The position numbers and the translations under genes were made by a program. The notes below the pieces were generated by a model, which worked only from the letters and a program-made list of their open reading frames with translations, had not been told where the DNA came from and did no database searches. A stretch of 64,000 nt of DNA from Platanthera guangdongensis (taxonomy: Eukaryota; Streptophyta; Magnoliopsida; Asparagales; Orchidaceae). This document shows, one piece after another, positions 53,233 to 64,000 of this stretch. The stretch lies in NCBI GenBank assembly GCA_039583875.1, contig CM077153.1, forward strand, positions 111,844,568 through 111,908,567, read 5' to 3'. Position 1 is the stretch's first letter. The number at the start of each line of letters is the position of its first letter.

Positions 53233-53984
53233 TGTTGATGCACGAAAACACAAGGGAGGTCGAGCAAAACCAGCTAACGGTTCGAACACCGGGGAATAGG
53301 GAGACTGCGAGTAGTGATCTACAAAGCGGATGAGGGCAGGAAGAAGAGCAGGGTCGTGAACCACAGCAACAGCAGACTTCGCCCGTCGCGGCCTGAATGC
53401 CTCTCTTGCGACGGGCTTTCCCTTGATTGAAGAAGGATTTGGTTACAAGTGAAAGGAAAAGCTGGACAAGAGCAGAGCGAGGGGGAGTCCGCAAGGCACA
53501 AGATTCATGTACGCAGCCTGTAACAAGTAGGCTCTTGGGTCCGAGTCAGCGTGTCTTGGGTGCACCACCTCCCCCCTATTTATAGGATAGGGGGGCTGCC
53601 CAAACGGGCAGGGCTAAAATAACTGACTGCCCGGGGTACAGGAGAACCGGGCAGCGGTGATGGGAAGCGAAAAGAAAGAACACGCCAGTCCGCGCAGAAG
53701 GGGCGGACTGGGCTCGCGGACTGGAGCTTCCACTACTACTGGGCGCGATCCTGCTGGAGGGCGGCGGCCTGGGCGGACGAGACACTGCGTCCGCCACTGC
53801 AGAGAATCCGGTATCCCAAGTCCTGGCGGACTAAGCGGACAGGTCCTTGCGTCCGCTGCTGGGGTACCATCCTTGGTCTGATTGGTGATATTGCCGGACT
53901 GGGCGGACTGACAAATCACGTCCGCGCCTGTTGAAAGGGGGGGGGGTGGCATCTTGCAGGATGTTGCGGACTGAGGGGTTAACA
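53233..53984 (-). repeat. TatB-2 5' LTR
   Basis: Pairs with 40938-41686. The minus-strand TATAAATA is at 53577-53584. A G run at 53938-53946 differs in length from the other LTR. Confidence 0.92.
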
Positions 53985-53989
53985 TCTAT

Positions 53990-55741
53990 AATAACTGCTA
54001 ATACAAGTATTTAGTCCACTTTAAGGACGGTAAACAAAAGGGCTTTCGGGAGACAACCCAAGTTGGGTCGTTTTGTCCCATGCTGTGTTTTGAGTTCTTT
54101 TTATATATTTATATTTATATGTATCCATATTTTGTTTGGCGTGCATATTTTAATCGCAGGTGCATGAATTTTTGAGCCGCGGTAACTTGGCCGCACTTGG
54201 ACATCTCATTGCACGACTGATATGCTTAATTTTGAGCATAGGTACTTCCTACCCAAGCTATTTTTCCCATTTGGAATGCTTATTTTTACTAGTTGTCGAA
54301 TTTAAGTCTGGGGGGGAGAACATGCCTGTGATCACTACACAACTCATTCTGTTGCAAACCAGTCTCTTGTTTAGTTATTTCATGATCTCTGTTGCACACA
54401 CTGAGTCACCAACACGAGTGCGCTCTTATCCACGCGTGCAGCTCGAGTCAAATGTATTGTTTTTGTGAAAACTTTAAAATAGTGGTGTTGGCTTAGGATT
54501 TCAGGATCGAGTAGTTCGAAACTCCTGCAGTGCTCCTAATCGAGTACTCATGGTTTGTGTAGAACTAGTAAAGAGTTAATTTTTCTTTATGCTCGTAGAT
54601 TTATATTTTTGTGCAGTCGTAAATATTGTTTGTACTACTCAAAATCTGAATCTGGAGTAATTGAACGATAATGTAGGAATGTGTGTAGCCGCCACTAGAC
54701 TCGTATTGCTCGAGTCAGGAGGAAGGATCATCTTTCTCGGTGGCTAAGAACTTGCCCTAAGCTACTCTTGAAGCATTGGTTCCCGGTTAGTCAAGAGTGA
54801 GCATGACGTAGGCCATCATTTTGGCTAGATTGAGCCTTGTTTATCATTTCCTACCTGTTAACCGTTGCATGCCAAATTTGTGCCTACCCCTCTTTGATCC
54901 AGCTCCACTCTTATTCACCAAGCACTGAAGCTAATCCCACCATCGCAATCAAATGCTTGAGCTTGTTAGTATTTACTATTTTGCTGATGTTGTGATATGT
55001 CGAAATCGTGTAATGTGGTGTTGAATTCATAAACTTTTTGATTGCTACGTTTGGGGATTGCAAACGCAGAAAAGAAAAAAGAAGAAAAGCGAAAAAGAAA
55101 AAGAAAAAGAAAAAGAAAAATCTGAACGAATTGCTTTGAGAATTCTATACCCATCCTATTTATTGATTTTGATCGGGTTAGGCCGTGTGCATGCACGGTT
55201 TTCAAGCTCAGTCTGGGGGTGTGTTATCCATACATTCTAAGTGGATGTATTGGTTTAGGTTTTTATTCGCTCGCTTTGGTTGCGTGTAGCCTTCATGTTT
55301 ATCATTGACTACCAAACCTTAGACTAAGCCCCATTCTCTCCTACAAGTCCTACTGATTCACGCTTGAGTCTAACCCACGCCGTGGAGAGAGTGTGAACGT
55401 GCAAGCGTATGGACCCCAACATTGGTGGATTCCTTTGGAGGTGATCCTGAGCCCCGATCTTTGGCAATGCTCACCTTAGTGGCCTACCTAATTACTTCCT
55501 ACACATGATCACAAGATTCTTCAGCATTCTAATTTTGAGCAATTACAAAATTTATTTATGTCTGTCGAATAGTTTAAACTACGTATTATAATTTAAAAGT
55601 TTTTCTATTATATCTTCTATGTCCATGATGTATTTGATTTCTCGTCATACTTTTTTTTGAAATTTCTAAGCCAGCTAGCTATTTTCTAGGTCACGGAGTG
55701 ATGATTTGCTCGGGACGTGCAAATGGTTAAGTCTGGGGGTG
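53990..55741 (+). other. Ath-2 3' untranslated region with three purine tracts
   Basis: Starts with the GGGAGACAACCCAAG-type sequence that usually follows Athila pol. No domain is recognised. GTCTGGGGG tracts occur at about 54304, 55209 and 55731; only the last adjoins the LTR. A (GAAAAA)n run is at 55083-55120. Confidence 0.7.
55729..55741 (+). promoter_or_regulatory. Polypurine tract of Ath-2
   Basis: AAGTCTGGGGGTG directly precedes the LTR start at 55742 and is the expected plus-strand primer. Confidence 0.8.
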
Positions 55742-57245
55742 TGATGAGTCCAAATTTTACACTGATTTTTGGACTAATCTGGGCCAATTTTATCGTCTTA
55801 GCACTACACTTAAGAGCCATAACTGCTTATATTTGGTTACGTGCCTATTTCATGATTAAGTGCACTTAGGCCCGTTTCTGTGTGCTTTATTTGTTTCTGT
55901 GTTTTTGTTGTTCTTTAGCCTTGTTTTGGGAATGTGGTGTGCACGTTTGGTGGCCTATCTACCTCTTCTGCTGGTGCAGGGTTCGTGTGCGTGATCCAGA
56001 ACCGCTCGGGAGACCCCGACGATGTAGGAATACTACGCACGACCACTGGACTTATTGCGTGCGCACGACCACTGGTCGTGCGCCATCGAGCGTGCGCATT
56101 ACATTCTCATTTTTCCTAATTCTGCCCGGGTAATCGCACGAGCACTGGCCGTAGTGCGCACGACCACTAGTCGTGCGCGTTTACCCCTTGCTCTCTGCAA
56201 TTTTGTCCCTACCAATCGCACGATCAGTGGATTTAGTGCGCGCGACCACTGGTCGAGGGCCGCTGATCGTGCGCATTTAAGCTGATGTTTCTATCCAGGT
56301 TGCAGGTCTAATTGGAAATGGTGCACAATCATCGATCGACAGTGCGCACGACCACTGGTCGTGCGCCACTGATCATGTGCTCTGCTTTTGCTGCCTCCGT
56401 ATTTAAGGCACTGCTCGCGATTTAGGTCAAGGCCCGTCATTTGCTGCGATCGAAGAGTGTGCGGGAAGCGCCTTTTTACTTCTCCAGCTGCTCAATCACC
56501 TCCACCTTCATCGGGAGTCCATAGCCTGCTATTCCGAAGCTTTTCAAACTCTCCGACGAATTTCCCGGCCATTGACGACTTCAACTCCAAGCTTTCCATC
56601 GAAGTTGGTGAAGAAGACAACCTAGAGAACGGACTCAAAGGCCTTTGAGGTGACAGCTCGTTAGTACTGGATGCCTCCTCAGACTGAGCCCGGAAGCGGA
56701 TTGACAACTCGCTATTCCGGCCACGACATGCCGTGGATCTTCACCCTCTATTGGTTTACCCCTCTTCCCCTTCCTCTGTTGTATGGGCTGACATACATTG
56801 TAATGAACTACATATTTTATTCTATATCTAATGAGATGTTTGTAGTTTTCTTATGCTTGTGAGTAGTGTTTGTGAATGCGCCTCATCCACTCCACATCTA
56901 CTTCATACCCGTGTCTCACCCGATTGCACTCCACCCAAGAACACTTCCATCCATTAGCTTTTCGTCCACTCGCCCAACCGAAGTTCGGCATTGCGGCCGA
57001 AGCACTCACCTAATCTAGCGAAGCGGTGCCTTCGACCCGCATAGCTTTTATTAGTATTAGATCAAACAACCACAATCTCTAAAGTCCCCTTTGTACTCTT
57101 TTTCTTATTATAACTCTCATTACAATATTTTTTGAACTATTGCCGCTCTATGCTAATTGCATTACTCAAAAGCCCGACACTCGGGGATTTATTCCCAAAC
57201 TTTATTACTTGCGCGACCGGTGCGCTTGCCGATTAACACGCATCA
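55742..57245 (+). repeat. Ath-2 3' LTR
   Basis: TGATGAGTCC to ACACGCATCA, 1504 bp. Pairs with 36821-38336 with low divergence and carries the same palindrome cluster. The TATA-like TATTTAAG is near 56400. Confidence 0.92.
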
Positions 57246-57272
57246 GCTGAGCTCGACGAACTTGGTACTCAG

Positions 57273-58044
57273 TTTTAACCCATCAGTCTGCAACATCCTA
57301 CAAGATGCCAAGCCCCCCTTTCAATATTCGCGGACTCAGTTAGGCAGTCCGCCCTGTCCGGCAAAGCAGCAGCAATCGGCCACCAAGGATGGTCCCCCAG
57401 TGGCGGATTCAACTCTCTGTTCGCCAGTCCGCCATGCCTTGGGATCTCTGTATTCTCTACGACGGCGGACGCAGTGTCTCGTCCCCCCAGTCCGCCATCC
57501 TCCAGCAGGATCGCGCCTAGCAGCAGCAGATGGAAGCTCCAGCCCGCAAGCCCAGTCCGCCCCTTCTGCGCGGACTGACATGTTCTTTCTTTTTGCTTCC
57601 CGTCACCGCTGCACGGTTCTCCTGTACCCCGGACAGTCGGTTATTTTAGCCCTGCCCGTTTGGGCAGGCCCCCCCCCCATCCTATAAATAGGGGGGAGGT
57701 GGTGCACCCAAGGCACGCTGACTGGTACCCAGGAGCCTACTTGTTAAAGGCTGCGGACTCGAATCTTGTGCCTTGCAGACTCCACCTTGCTCTGCTCTTG
57801 TCTTCCTTTTTCCTTCACTTGTAACCAAACATTTCTTCAATCAAGGAAAAGCCCTTCGCAAGAGAGGCATTCAGGCCGCGACGGGCGAAGTCTGTTGTTG
57901 CCGTGGCTCACGGCCCTGCTATTCTTCCGGCTCTCATCTGCTTAGTAGATTGCTACTCGCAGTCTCTCCTTTACCTTCTTTTCCCTTGTGCTCGAACCGT
58001 TAGCTGGTGGTGCTCGATCCCCTTTGCGTTTTCGCGCATCAATA
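57273..58044 (+). repeat. TatB-3 5' LTR
   Basis: Matches the reverse complement of TatB LTRs from TTAACCCATCAGTC to GCGCATCAATA. TATAAATA is at 57683-57690 next to a C run (57669-57679). Confidence 0.9.
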
Positions 58045-58047
58045 GTT

Positions 58048-58066
58048 AACACGCGTCCTTCAGATT
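58048..58066 (+). other. Primer-binding site of TatB-3 (internal tRNA-Phe type)
   Basis: AACACGCGTCCTTCAGATT follows the LTR after GTT. It is complementary to tRNA-Phe 37-55 at 17 of 19 positions. Confidence 0.6.
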
Positions 58067-58096
58067 CGAGTGTCATTTCGAATTCAGCGGACAGAA

Positions 58097-59600
58097 ATGT
58101 CAGACCGCAGAGCCCGCTCTTCAGACCGCTCCAGTTCTTCAGAGGACTCCCTCTGGCATGCAATTGAGCAAGCTCGATTTGAGGCCGAGCAGTCCCGCAG
58201 GCAGACTGACCAGCGTCTCGACACGATCAGCCAAGCCCTGCTTGCACTAACCCAGCGGCTTGCTCCTCAGGCCGCAGCAGAACCAGCGGACTCGCCAGTC
58301 CGCCAAACTCAAGCTCGTCAAACTCCGCTTCGGCATTCGCCAGTCACTCCTCGGCATCCTGCCCAGTCCGCCGCCCCTCTGTGCCCTCAGGAGGAGCAAT
58401 TTGCTTTCAGGAATTTCTTCAGAGAAGCTGCAAGGGGCACTTTTGCCCGCCAGCCTCATTTTGCGTACCGCCAGTCCGCCGAGCCCGCGGACTCCCCAGC
58501 TTCTGTCCGCCCCTTCTACCCTGCTAAGTTCGAGACTCCATCTCCCTTCGTTGATCGAATCGGATGGGAGTCAGCTCCGAACAACTTCTGGGAGCCTCAT
58601 CTTCCCTTCTATTCGGGGGAGACTGATCCAGTCTCTTACCTCTAAGCGTTTGAAGGGGCAGTTGCTTTGAGATGCCTCTCTGACGCCATCAAGTGTAAAC
58701 TCCTGGTAACCACTCTAGAAGGACAGGCGAGAGAGTGGTTCTATGAGCTGCCTCCGGGCACAATCTCTTCTTTCGCTGAGCTTCGCAGTGAGTTGTTGCT
58801 GAGGTTTGCTACCTCAAGAAAGAGGAAGGATGGACCGCTCTATTTGAAATCAAAAAAAGGGACAACGAATCAGTGGCGCGATTCGTTGATCGCTTTCAAA
58901 AGGAGATCCAAGGGGTAAGGAATGTGAACCCCGATTACTAAAAGGTTGCCTTGATCCATGGCCTCCGGGAAGGCCCCCTGAAGTTTAAAGCAACAACCAA
59001 GACACCTGAGATTTACCAAGAGCTGATTGCCATGGGGAACCGCTTCATAGAAGGCGAGAATGCCAATCCTACTTATGTTTTATCCCTGACAGCTAAGGCT
59101 GAATGAAGGGATGCCTCCGCTTCTTCTTCTCACAGCAAGCCCCCTCGCCCAGATTTGCAGCCTCCTTCTCAAAGAGGCCGGAATTTCCGCCGTAAGAGAC
59201 CTTTCCTTGGCCATCAACAGTTTCAGGAGCAGAAACTGCCGTTGGCCGCCACTCCCGTCATTCCGTTGCAAGCACTTCCTGTCCTCCAGCAAGCAGCCTT
59301 GCCTGCTCCAAGCAAGCAGATCCGGACCTTGACGAAGTGATCCAGATTTTGTAGAAGAGATCGGAAGAAAAGAAGCAAGATACTCAGAGAGTGTGGAGGC
59401 CAAGGAACAATGCGCACTATTGTCAGTTCCACAAAGAGAAGGGCCACTTGATCGGGGATTGTAAGGCCCTTCGCATGCTGATAGATAAGCTGCTTGCCGA
59501 GGGCAAGATTGACTTGCCAAGAAGGATTCTTCTTCAAAGCCATCCACCTCCAAAGGCAAAGAGGTAGCTGAAGCATACCAGGAATGTGTGGAGGTTGAGG
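58097..59600 (+). pseudogene. gag: TatB-3 gag
   Basis: ATG at 58097 (MSDRRARSSDRSSSSED). TAA at 58643-58645 replaces the Gln of the HLQAFEG motif. The core ALRCLSDAIKCKLLVTTLEG and AREWFYELPPGTISSF follow, then a small deletion near 58845, a TAA near 58939, further shifts, and the zinc-knuckle-like YCQFHKEKGHLIGDC at about 59417-59462. Confidence 0.86.
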
Positions 59601-61380
59601 ACGAAGGCCGTCTGGGGCCGATCAACGTCCCGGTTGAGTGCTTTGATGCAGATGATGAAGGGGTTCTGGGACGCCTCTTCTTTATCCATGGTGGAGCAGG
59701 GACCGGGTCTACTTAGAAATCTTCAATCTCTAGTGTCACTCGAGCAGAGGTGGCCTCTTCTTCTTCTATTGCTCCTCTAAGTGAGGTCGTCACCTTTGGT
59801 CCAGCTGATCTACCCCAAACAGCGAATCCGTTTGATGATGCAGTAGTGATCAAGGCTGTGATTGGGGACTTCACAGTGGATAGAATTATAGTTGACACCG
59901 GAAGCTCAGTCAACTTCCTGTTCAAATCAACCTTTGAGGCCCTAAAGACTTGAAAGCCTCTGCTTTCCACCGAAGGGCCGCTCTATGGCTTCTTAGGAGA
60001 AATAAAGGAAGTTAAGGGTAGCGTCATCTTGCCAATGAAACTTGGAGGGGCAACCAAGCAAGTGCAATTCATAGTGGTGGACGCTCCCAGTAGCTATCAT
60101 GCCATCTTCGGTAGGACTCTATTGAACAAGTATCAAGTGGTGGTTTCAACTTACCACCTTGCAATCAAGTTCTTCGCAGATGGACGGATGTGCCGGGTCA
60201 GGAGTGACCCAAGGAGAGCAAGGGAGTGCTACGTTCGCACTGTCAACATGGTTGATGCTAGCCCTTCCCTTACTCCAGTAGCAGCTGTAGAAGCCTCTCC
60301 AAATTCAGAAGCTGCTGCAAGGAGTGCCCATTGCTGAGGGGGAGGAGAGGAAGCTCTCCATCAACTCGGAGCTGCCTGAAGATCAAAAGATCGAGCTGAT
60401 CTCCTGCCTATTGAGAAACTTGGATGTCTTTGCCTGGTCAGCAAAAGACATGCCAGAAGTGGATCCAGATGTTGCATGCCACCACCTAAATGTTGATCCT
60501 AGCTGCAAGCCTGTGCAACAAAAGAAGCTGGATATAGCAACAAAGCTTGCTGAGCCAATAAGAGAGGAGGTCACGAAGCTCCTCAAGGCCAATTTTGTTA
60601 GAGAAATTCAATACCCATCCTGGATATCCAACGTTGTAATGGTTAAAAAGCCAGGTGGGAAATGGGGCATGTGTGTAGATTTTACCAAACTCAATAAAGC
60701 GTGCCCTAAAGATTGTTACCCCTTGCCTCTGATAGATTCTTTAGTTGATTCCGCGGTAGGGTACTCTTGCATGAGTTTTTTAGATGCGTTTTCTGGTTAT
60801 CACCATATAAGAATGCATAAACCTGACGTTCCTCATACGTCGTTTATTACTAATGATGGTTGCTATTGCTACCTTGGGATGCCCTTTGGGCTTAAAAATG
60901 CTGGTGCAACTTACCAACGTATGATGGACCGTGTGTTTAAGCATCAGAAGGGGAGAAACTTAGAAGTGTATGTAGACGACCTCTTGATCAAAAGTAAGTC
61001 ATTTTCGCTGCACTTGCAAGATTTAGCAGAGACGTTCGCTACTCTGTGTAGATACAAAATGAAATTCAACCCGTTGAAGTGCATCTTTGGGGCGAGTACG
61101 GGGAAGTTCCTTGGTCATCTTCTTACTCCAGAAGGACTTGCCCCCAAACCAGATAAAGTGAAAGCCATTCTTAATATGTCTACCCCTCGTTCACCTAAGG
61201 AAGTTCAGCAGTTAGGGGGAGGCTAGCAGGCCTTGCGAGATTTCTCTCTCGGGTTGGAGATAGGAGTGCTCCTTTCTTTAAAACTCTCCGAGGAGCATCT
61301 AAGTTTGAGTGGACAGAAGAATGCTCCGAGGCATTTGAGCAGCTAAACAGCAGCTGACCTCAACGCCTCTGCTTCAGAGT
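59601..61380 (+). pseudogene. pol: TatB-3 protease and reverse transcriptase
   Basis: Protease site DTGSS at 59894-59908 with stops nearby (59715, 59953), then FIVVDAPSSYHAIFGRTLL. From 60324 one long frame carries DVACHHLNVDPSCKP, VKKPGGKWGMCVDFTKLNK, SFLDAFSGYHHIRMHKPD, PFGLKNAGATYQRMMDRVF, the catalytic YVDD at 60969-60980 and FLGHLLTPEGLAPKPDKV. It ends at a frameshift at 61226. The RT catalytic part is the most complete of the three TatB copies. Confidence 0.9.
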
Positions 61381-62430
61381 CCCCGGCCAGGAGAGTTACT
61401 TTTCTTATACTTAGGATTTGGCCCTGAGGTGGTCAGCTCTGTTCTCCTTCGAGAAGAAAGCAGGAAGCAGTTCCCTGTCTACTATGTCAGCCATATTCTG
61501 AAGAGTGCCGAGACACGGTACCCGATTCTGGAGAAGTAAGCCTTGGCGCTAGTCATGTCAGCTCGCAGACTCCATCCATATTTCCAAGCGCACTCGATTC
61601 AAGTCGTTACCGATCAACCTTTGAAAAGTGTGCTGGAGAAACCAGAGCATTCAGGCAGGTTAGCCAAATGGGCAATAGAGTTGAGTGAATTTGAAATCTC
61701 TTATGTGCCCAAGACAGCCATCAAAGCTCAAGTCCTAGGAGACTTCCTAATTGACATGTCAGAGTCCAGTTCTGATCGAGCAGAAAGGTCACCTTTGGCT
61801 TGGACCATCTATGTTGATGGTACCTCAAGCAGAAGTTCTTCTGGAGCAGGAGTGGTCCTCATTAATCCAAACAGCGTCAAACTGGAGCAGGCCATCAAGT
61901 TCTACTTTCCAATAACCAATAACCAGGCCGAGTATGAAGCTTTGCTAGCAGGCTTGAGACTTGCAAGGGAACTCGGAATCTATCATGTTCATATCAAAAC
62001 CGATTCTCTTGTAATGGCGTCAGAAGTCCTTGGCAACTTTGAAACAAGAGAAGCGATCTTGAAGAAGTATTTGGCTCTTGTGAAGATAGAGATCGGCAAG
62101 TTCAAGAGCTTTGTCATTGAGCACATCTCTCGAACTGAAAACGAGGAGGCAGATGTTCTTGCTAAGTATGGGCTACCATCAGGAGCAACAACTTCCGAGC
62201 TCTTCCGCCCGGCAGTGGAGGAAGGAGAATTGATGCAAGTGGATCAACGTCCCTCCTGGATGGACCCATTTATTCTCTATCTGTCAACAGGAGATTTTCA
62301 CCGTTCAATCAAAGATAAGAAAAAGTTCAGAATAAAAGCAGCTCATTATTTCTTAGTGGCGGGAATTCTTTACAGAAGAACATTCCTCTCAACCATGGCC
62401 CGACGTGTTTCAGAAGAAGAAGCTCCCCTT
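61381..62430 (+). pseudogene. pol: TatB-3 RNase H and second (archaeal-type) RNase H
   Basis: A TAA at 61537-61539 interrupts the first domain. From 61543 the frame is open through VVTDQPLKSVLEKPEHSGR, the second domain WTIYVDGTSSRSSSGAGVVL, NNQAEYEALLAGLRLAREL, HIKTDSLVMASEVLGNF and ISRTENEEADVLAKYG, and on to integrase. Confidence 0.9.
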
Positions 62431-63510
62431 GTTTTGCAAGAGGTTCATTCAGGAGAGTGTGGAAGTCACTCTGGAGCGAGAACCTTGGAAATATGGATCC
62501 TGCGGCAGGGATATTTCTGGCCCACAATGATGAGAGACTCTGAGGTCTATGCTAGGAAGTGTGTTCAATGCCAGACGTTTGCTCCACTTCAACTCCAAGC
62601 AGCTCAGTCACTCAAATCGATTGCAACTCCTTGGCCCTTTGTAGTCTGGGGGATGGATCTCATTGGTCCTTTTCCCATGGCAAGCGGACAACGACGTTTC
62701 ATAATCGTGATGATTGATTACTTCAGTAAGTGGGTTGAAGCCAAGGCATTGGAAAAGATAACAACTCAAGTCATCAAAAACTTCATTTGGTGAGAGATTG
62801 TCTGCCGACATGGAATACCTATGGCTATAATCACTGACAATGGGCCATAATTCAACAACTCAGAGATCATAGATTTTTGCAAGCAGATCAGAATAGAGCT
62901 GCGGTTTGAATCAGTTCATCATCCCAGGAGCAATGACCAAGTTGAAGTAGCCAACAAGAAGATCCTTAATTTGCTCAAGAAGAAAGTACAGAATCTCAAG
63001 GGCAGCTGGGCTGATCAGCTTCCATCAGTCCTATGGTCCCTTAGGATAACACCTTCATACGCAACTGGCGAGACTCCGTTCAAACTTTCTCATGGATCAG
63101 AGGCACTCATTACAGTTGAGTTTGAAGTCTCGTCACCTAGAGTTCTGCTTGCAAGATAAGGCATTGAGGACTGGCTTGAGTTGAATAATGAAGAGATGAG
63201 ATTCAGCCTGTAAAAAATCAAGGCAATCAGAGACCAAGCAGCCATAAGGCAGGAGGATGTCAAAAGAAGGATGGCCCGTTACTTTGATCAAAACGTAAGG
63301 ATCAAACACTTTCAAGTGGGAGATCTAGTTCTAAAGAAAGTTGACGCCGCTGCAAGAGCTGGTTCAGTTGGAAAGCTTAATCCAAATTGGGCCGGCCCCT
63401 TCATTATCAAAGAAGCGTTAAAGAGCGGCGCTTACCGCTTGCAGACGTACGAAGGAGAGGATATACCACATACCTGGAGCGGGGATGATCTCAAATGGTT
63501 CTATTCCTGA
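62431..63510 (+). pseudogene. pol: TatB-3 integrase
   Basis: Zinc finger VHSGECGSHSGARTLE to CVQCQ, core GMDLIGPFPMASGQ (first Asp), a TGA at 62791-62793, ITDNGP (second Asp), then the catalytic-Glu region where NGQVE is changed to NDQVE. After that come WADQLPSVLWSLRITPS, HFQVGDLVLKKVDAAARAG and the GDDLKWFYS end at 63510. Several further stops are present. Confidence 0.87.
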
Positions 63511-64000
63511 ACCTCCTCCTTTCTATTTTATGTATCCTCTTCAAGAATCATTATGAATAGAAACTGCTTGCTAACGCTTGTTCAAGTGTTTTATGTATTC
63601 AAGCATAACAGATGGAATGCTAAGAAAGATTCCAAAAATGGTTCTGCCCTTGAACTCCCTTTTCTTTCTTATGCTTGCTTTGCAAATGGATTTTATTAAT
63701 CAAAGGATTCATACTGACACTTTTTTCTAGTGTTTACTCTTTCTCTACCAAAGATCATTAACAGTTCCCTGATACCAGGAGACATCACAGAGTTCAGCAA
63801 GACCTCCCCTAGAGCTGTTGTCATTAGCGTAACACCACGAAGACCACATGTTGCGAGGAGATTTCGCACCGTGTAGTGGGAGCTTGCAGGCTCTAGTGCG
63901 GTAGGATTCTGGACTTCGGATCCCGGCTAGTACCTGACCCCACCTCTGCATTATGGAGGGACAGGGTGGGAGTAAAGCTCTACCATGCCGCATTTGTGAT
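63511..64000. other. TatB-3 non-coding region downstream of pol
   Basis: Contains the reverse complement of the conserved block seen in TatB-1 and TatB-2 (from about 63760). By analogy, the 3' ends of the antisense genes lie a little further right. Confidence 0.65.

Larger units (their letters stand above)
40938..53984 (-). mobile_element. TatB-2: Tat-like LTR retrotransposon with antisense genes
   Basis: LTRs 40938-41686 and 53233-53984, exact duplication TCTAT (40933-40937, 53985-53989). Same gene order as TatB-1. This is the best preserved TatB copy: most pol damage is single stop codons from C-to-T changes plus a few frameshifts. It sits in the Ath-2 internal region. Confidence 0.93.
36821..57245 (+). 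mobile_element. Ath-2: Athila-like element with gag and protease only, split by TatB-2
   Basis: LTRs 36821-38336 and 55742-57245, flanked by GCTAA and GCTGA (4 of 5). The internal part without TatB-2 is about 4.4 kb and holds gag, protease and a short unknown region, then a long 3' untranslated region. No RT, RNase H or integrase motif is visible on either side of the insertion. The order LTR, tRNA-Asp-like site, DPEIER gag is Athila-like. Confidence 0.88.
57273..64000 (+). mobile_element. TatB-3: Tat-like element, 3' part outside window
   Basis: 5' LTR, primer site, gag, protease, RT, both RNase H domains and integrase are present on plus. The window ends in the conserved non-coding block, so the antisense genes and 3' LTR should lie just beyond. 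It is the most decayed TatB pol outside the RNase H region. The first two bases of the LTR are TT and the last two TA instead of TG and CA. Confidence 0.9.

Noticed and set aside
54160..54468. Env-like protein in the Ath-2 3' region
   Set aside because: The frame runs over a purine tract and has only composition-driven hydrophobicity.
1..64000. Host genes, rRNA or tRNA genes
   Set aside because: Every long protein-like frame is explained by retrotransposon genes or by shadows of them.

Overview
This is flowering-plant nuclear DNA, probably repeat-rich heterochromatin. I see no host gene, rRNA or tRNA gene. Almost every base belongs to LTR retrotransposons of the Ty3/gypsy superfamily nested inside one another. 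Two lineages are present. The Athila-like elements have DPEIER-containing gag, a DLGAS or DSGAS protease and an LTR followed by a tRNA-Asp-like primer site. The Tat-like elements have a DTGSS protease, RT, RNase H plus a second 'archaeal-type' RNase H, integrase, and extra genes on the opposite strand. I name the elements Ath-1, Ath-2, TatA-1, TatA-2, TatB-1, TatB-2 and TatB-3.

Layout: Ath-1 (minus strand) spans 1-34063. Its 3' LTR is cut by the left window edge. It is split by TatA-1 (4405-13125, inside integrase) and TatB-1 (14590-27752, at the RT/RNase H junction). To its right is TatA-2 (34064-36554, plus strand), whose antisense gene was broken by Ath-1. A fragment resembling an LTR start (36555-36820 and 57246-57272) follows, split by Ath-2 (36821-57245, plus), which itself carries TatB-2 (40938-53984, minus). 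TatB-3 (57273 to the end, plus) runs off the right edge. Target-site duplications are exact for TatA-1 (GACAA) and TatB-2 (TCTAT) and 4 of 5 for TatB-1 and Ath-2. The order of insertion can therefore be read directly.

The most interesting system is the antisense module of the Tat elements. Two genes, here called aORF1 (coiled-coil protein) and aORF2 (protein with a region resembling the plant 'putative gypsy type transposon' domain PF04195), lie between pol and the 3' LTR. They are read against gag-pol. Each has its own TATA box and introns of about 70 bp at conserved places. They are accompanied by (i) a 34-bp inverted repeat beside the polypurine tract and upstream of the aORF1 TATA box, and (ii) many copies of a 21-23 bp dyad, GCGGAC-N9-11-GTCCGC in TatB and GCGGTT-N10-AACCGC or similar in TatA. 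The dyads occur in LTRs, introns and UTRs and are scarce in pol. I propose that the module includes a family-specific dimeric DNA-binding activity that recognises its own element, perhaps for promoter control or anti-silencing. This is inference. A second surprise is the primer-binding site of all Tat copies: it is complementary to an internal part of plant tRNA-Phe (positions 37-55), not to the tRNA 3' end.

Nearly all genes here are decayed by stops and frameshifts. TatA-1 has gag and both antisense genes but no pol. Ath-2 has gag and protease but no RT, RNase H or integrase. Both look non-autonomous.
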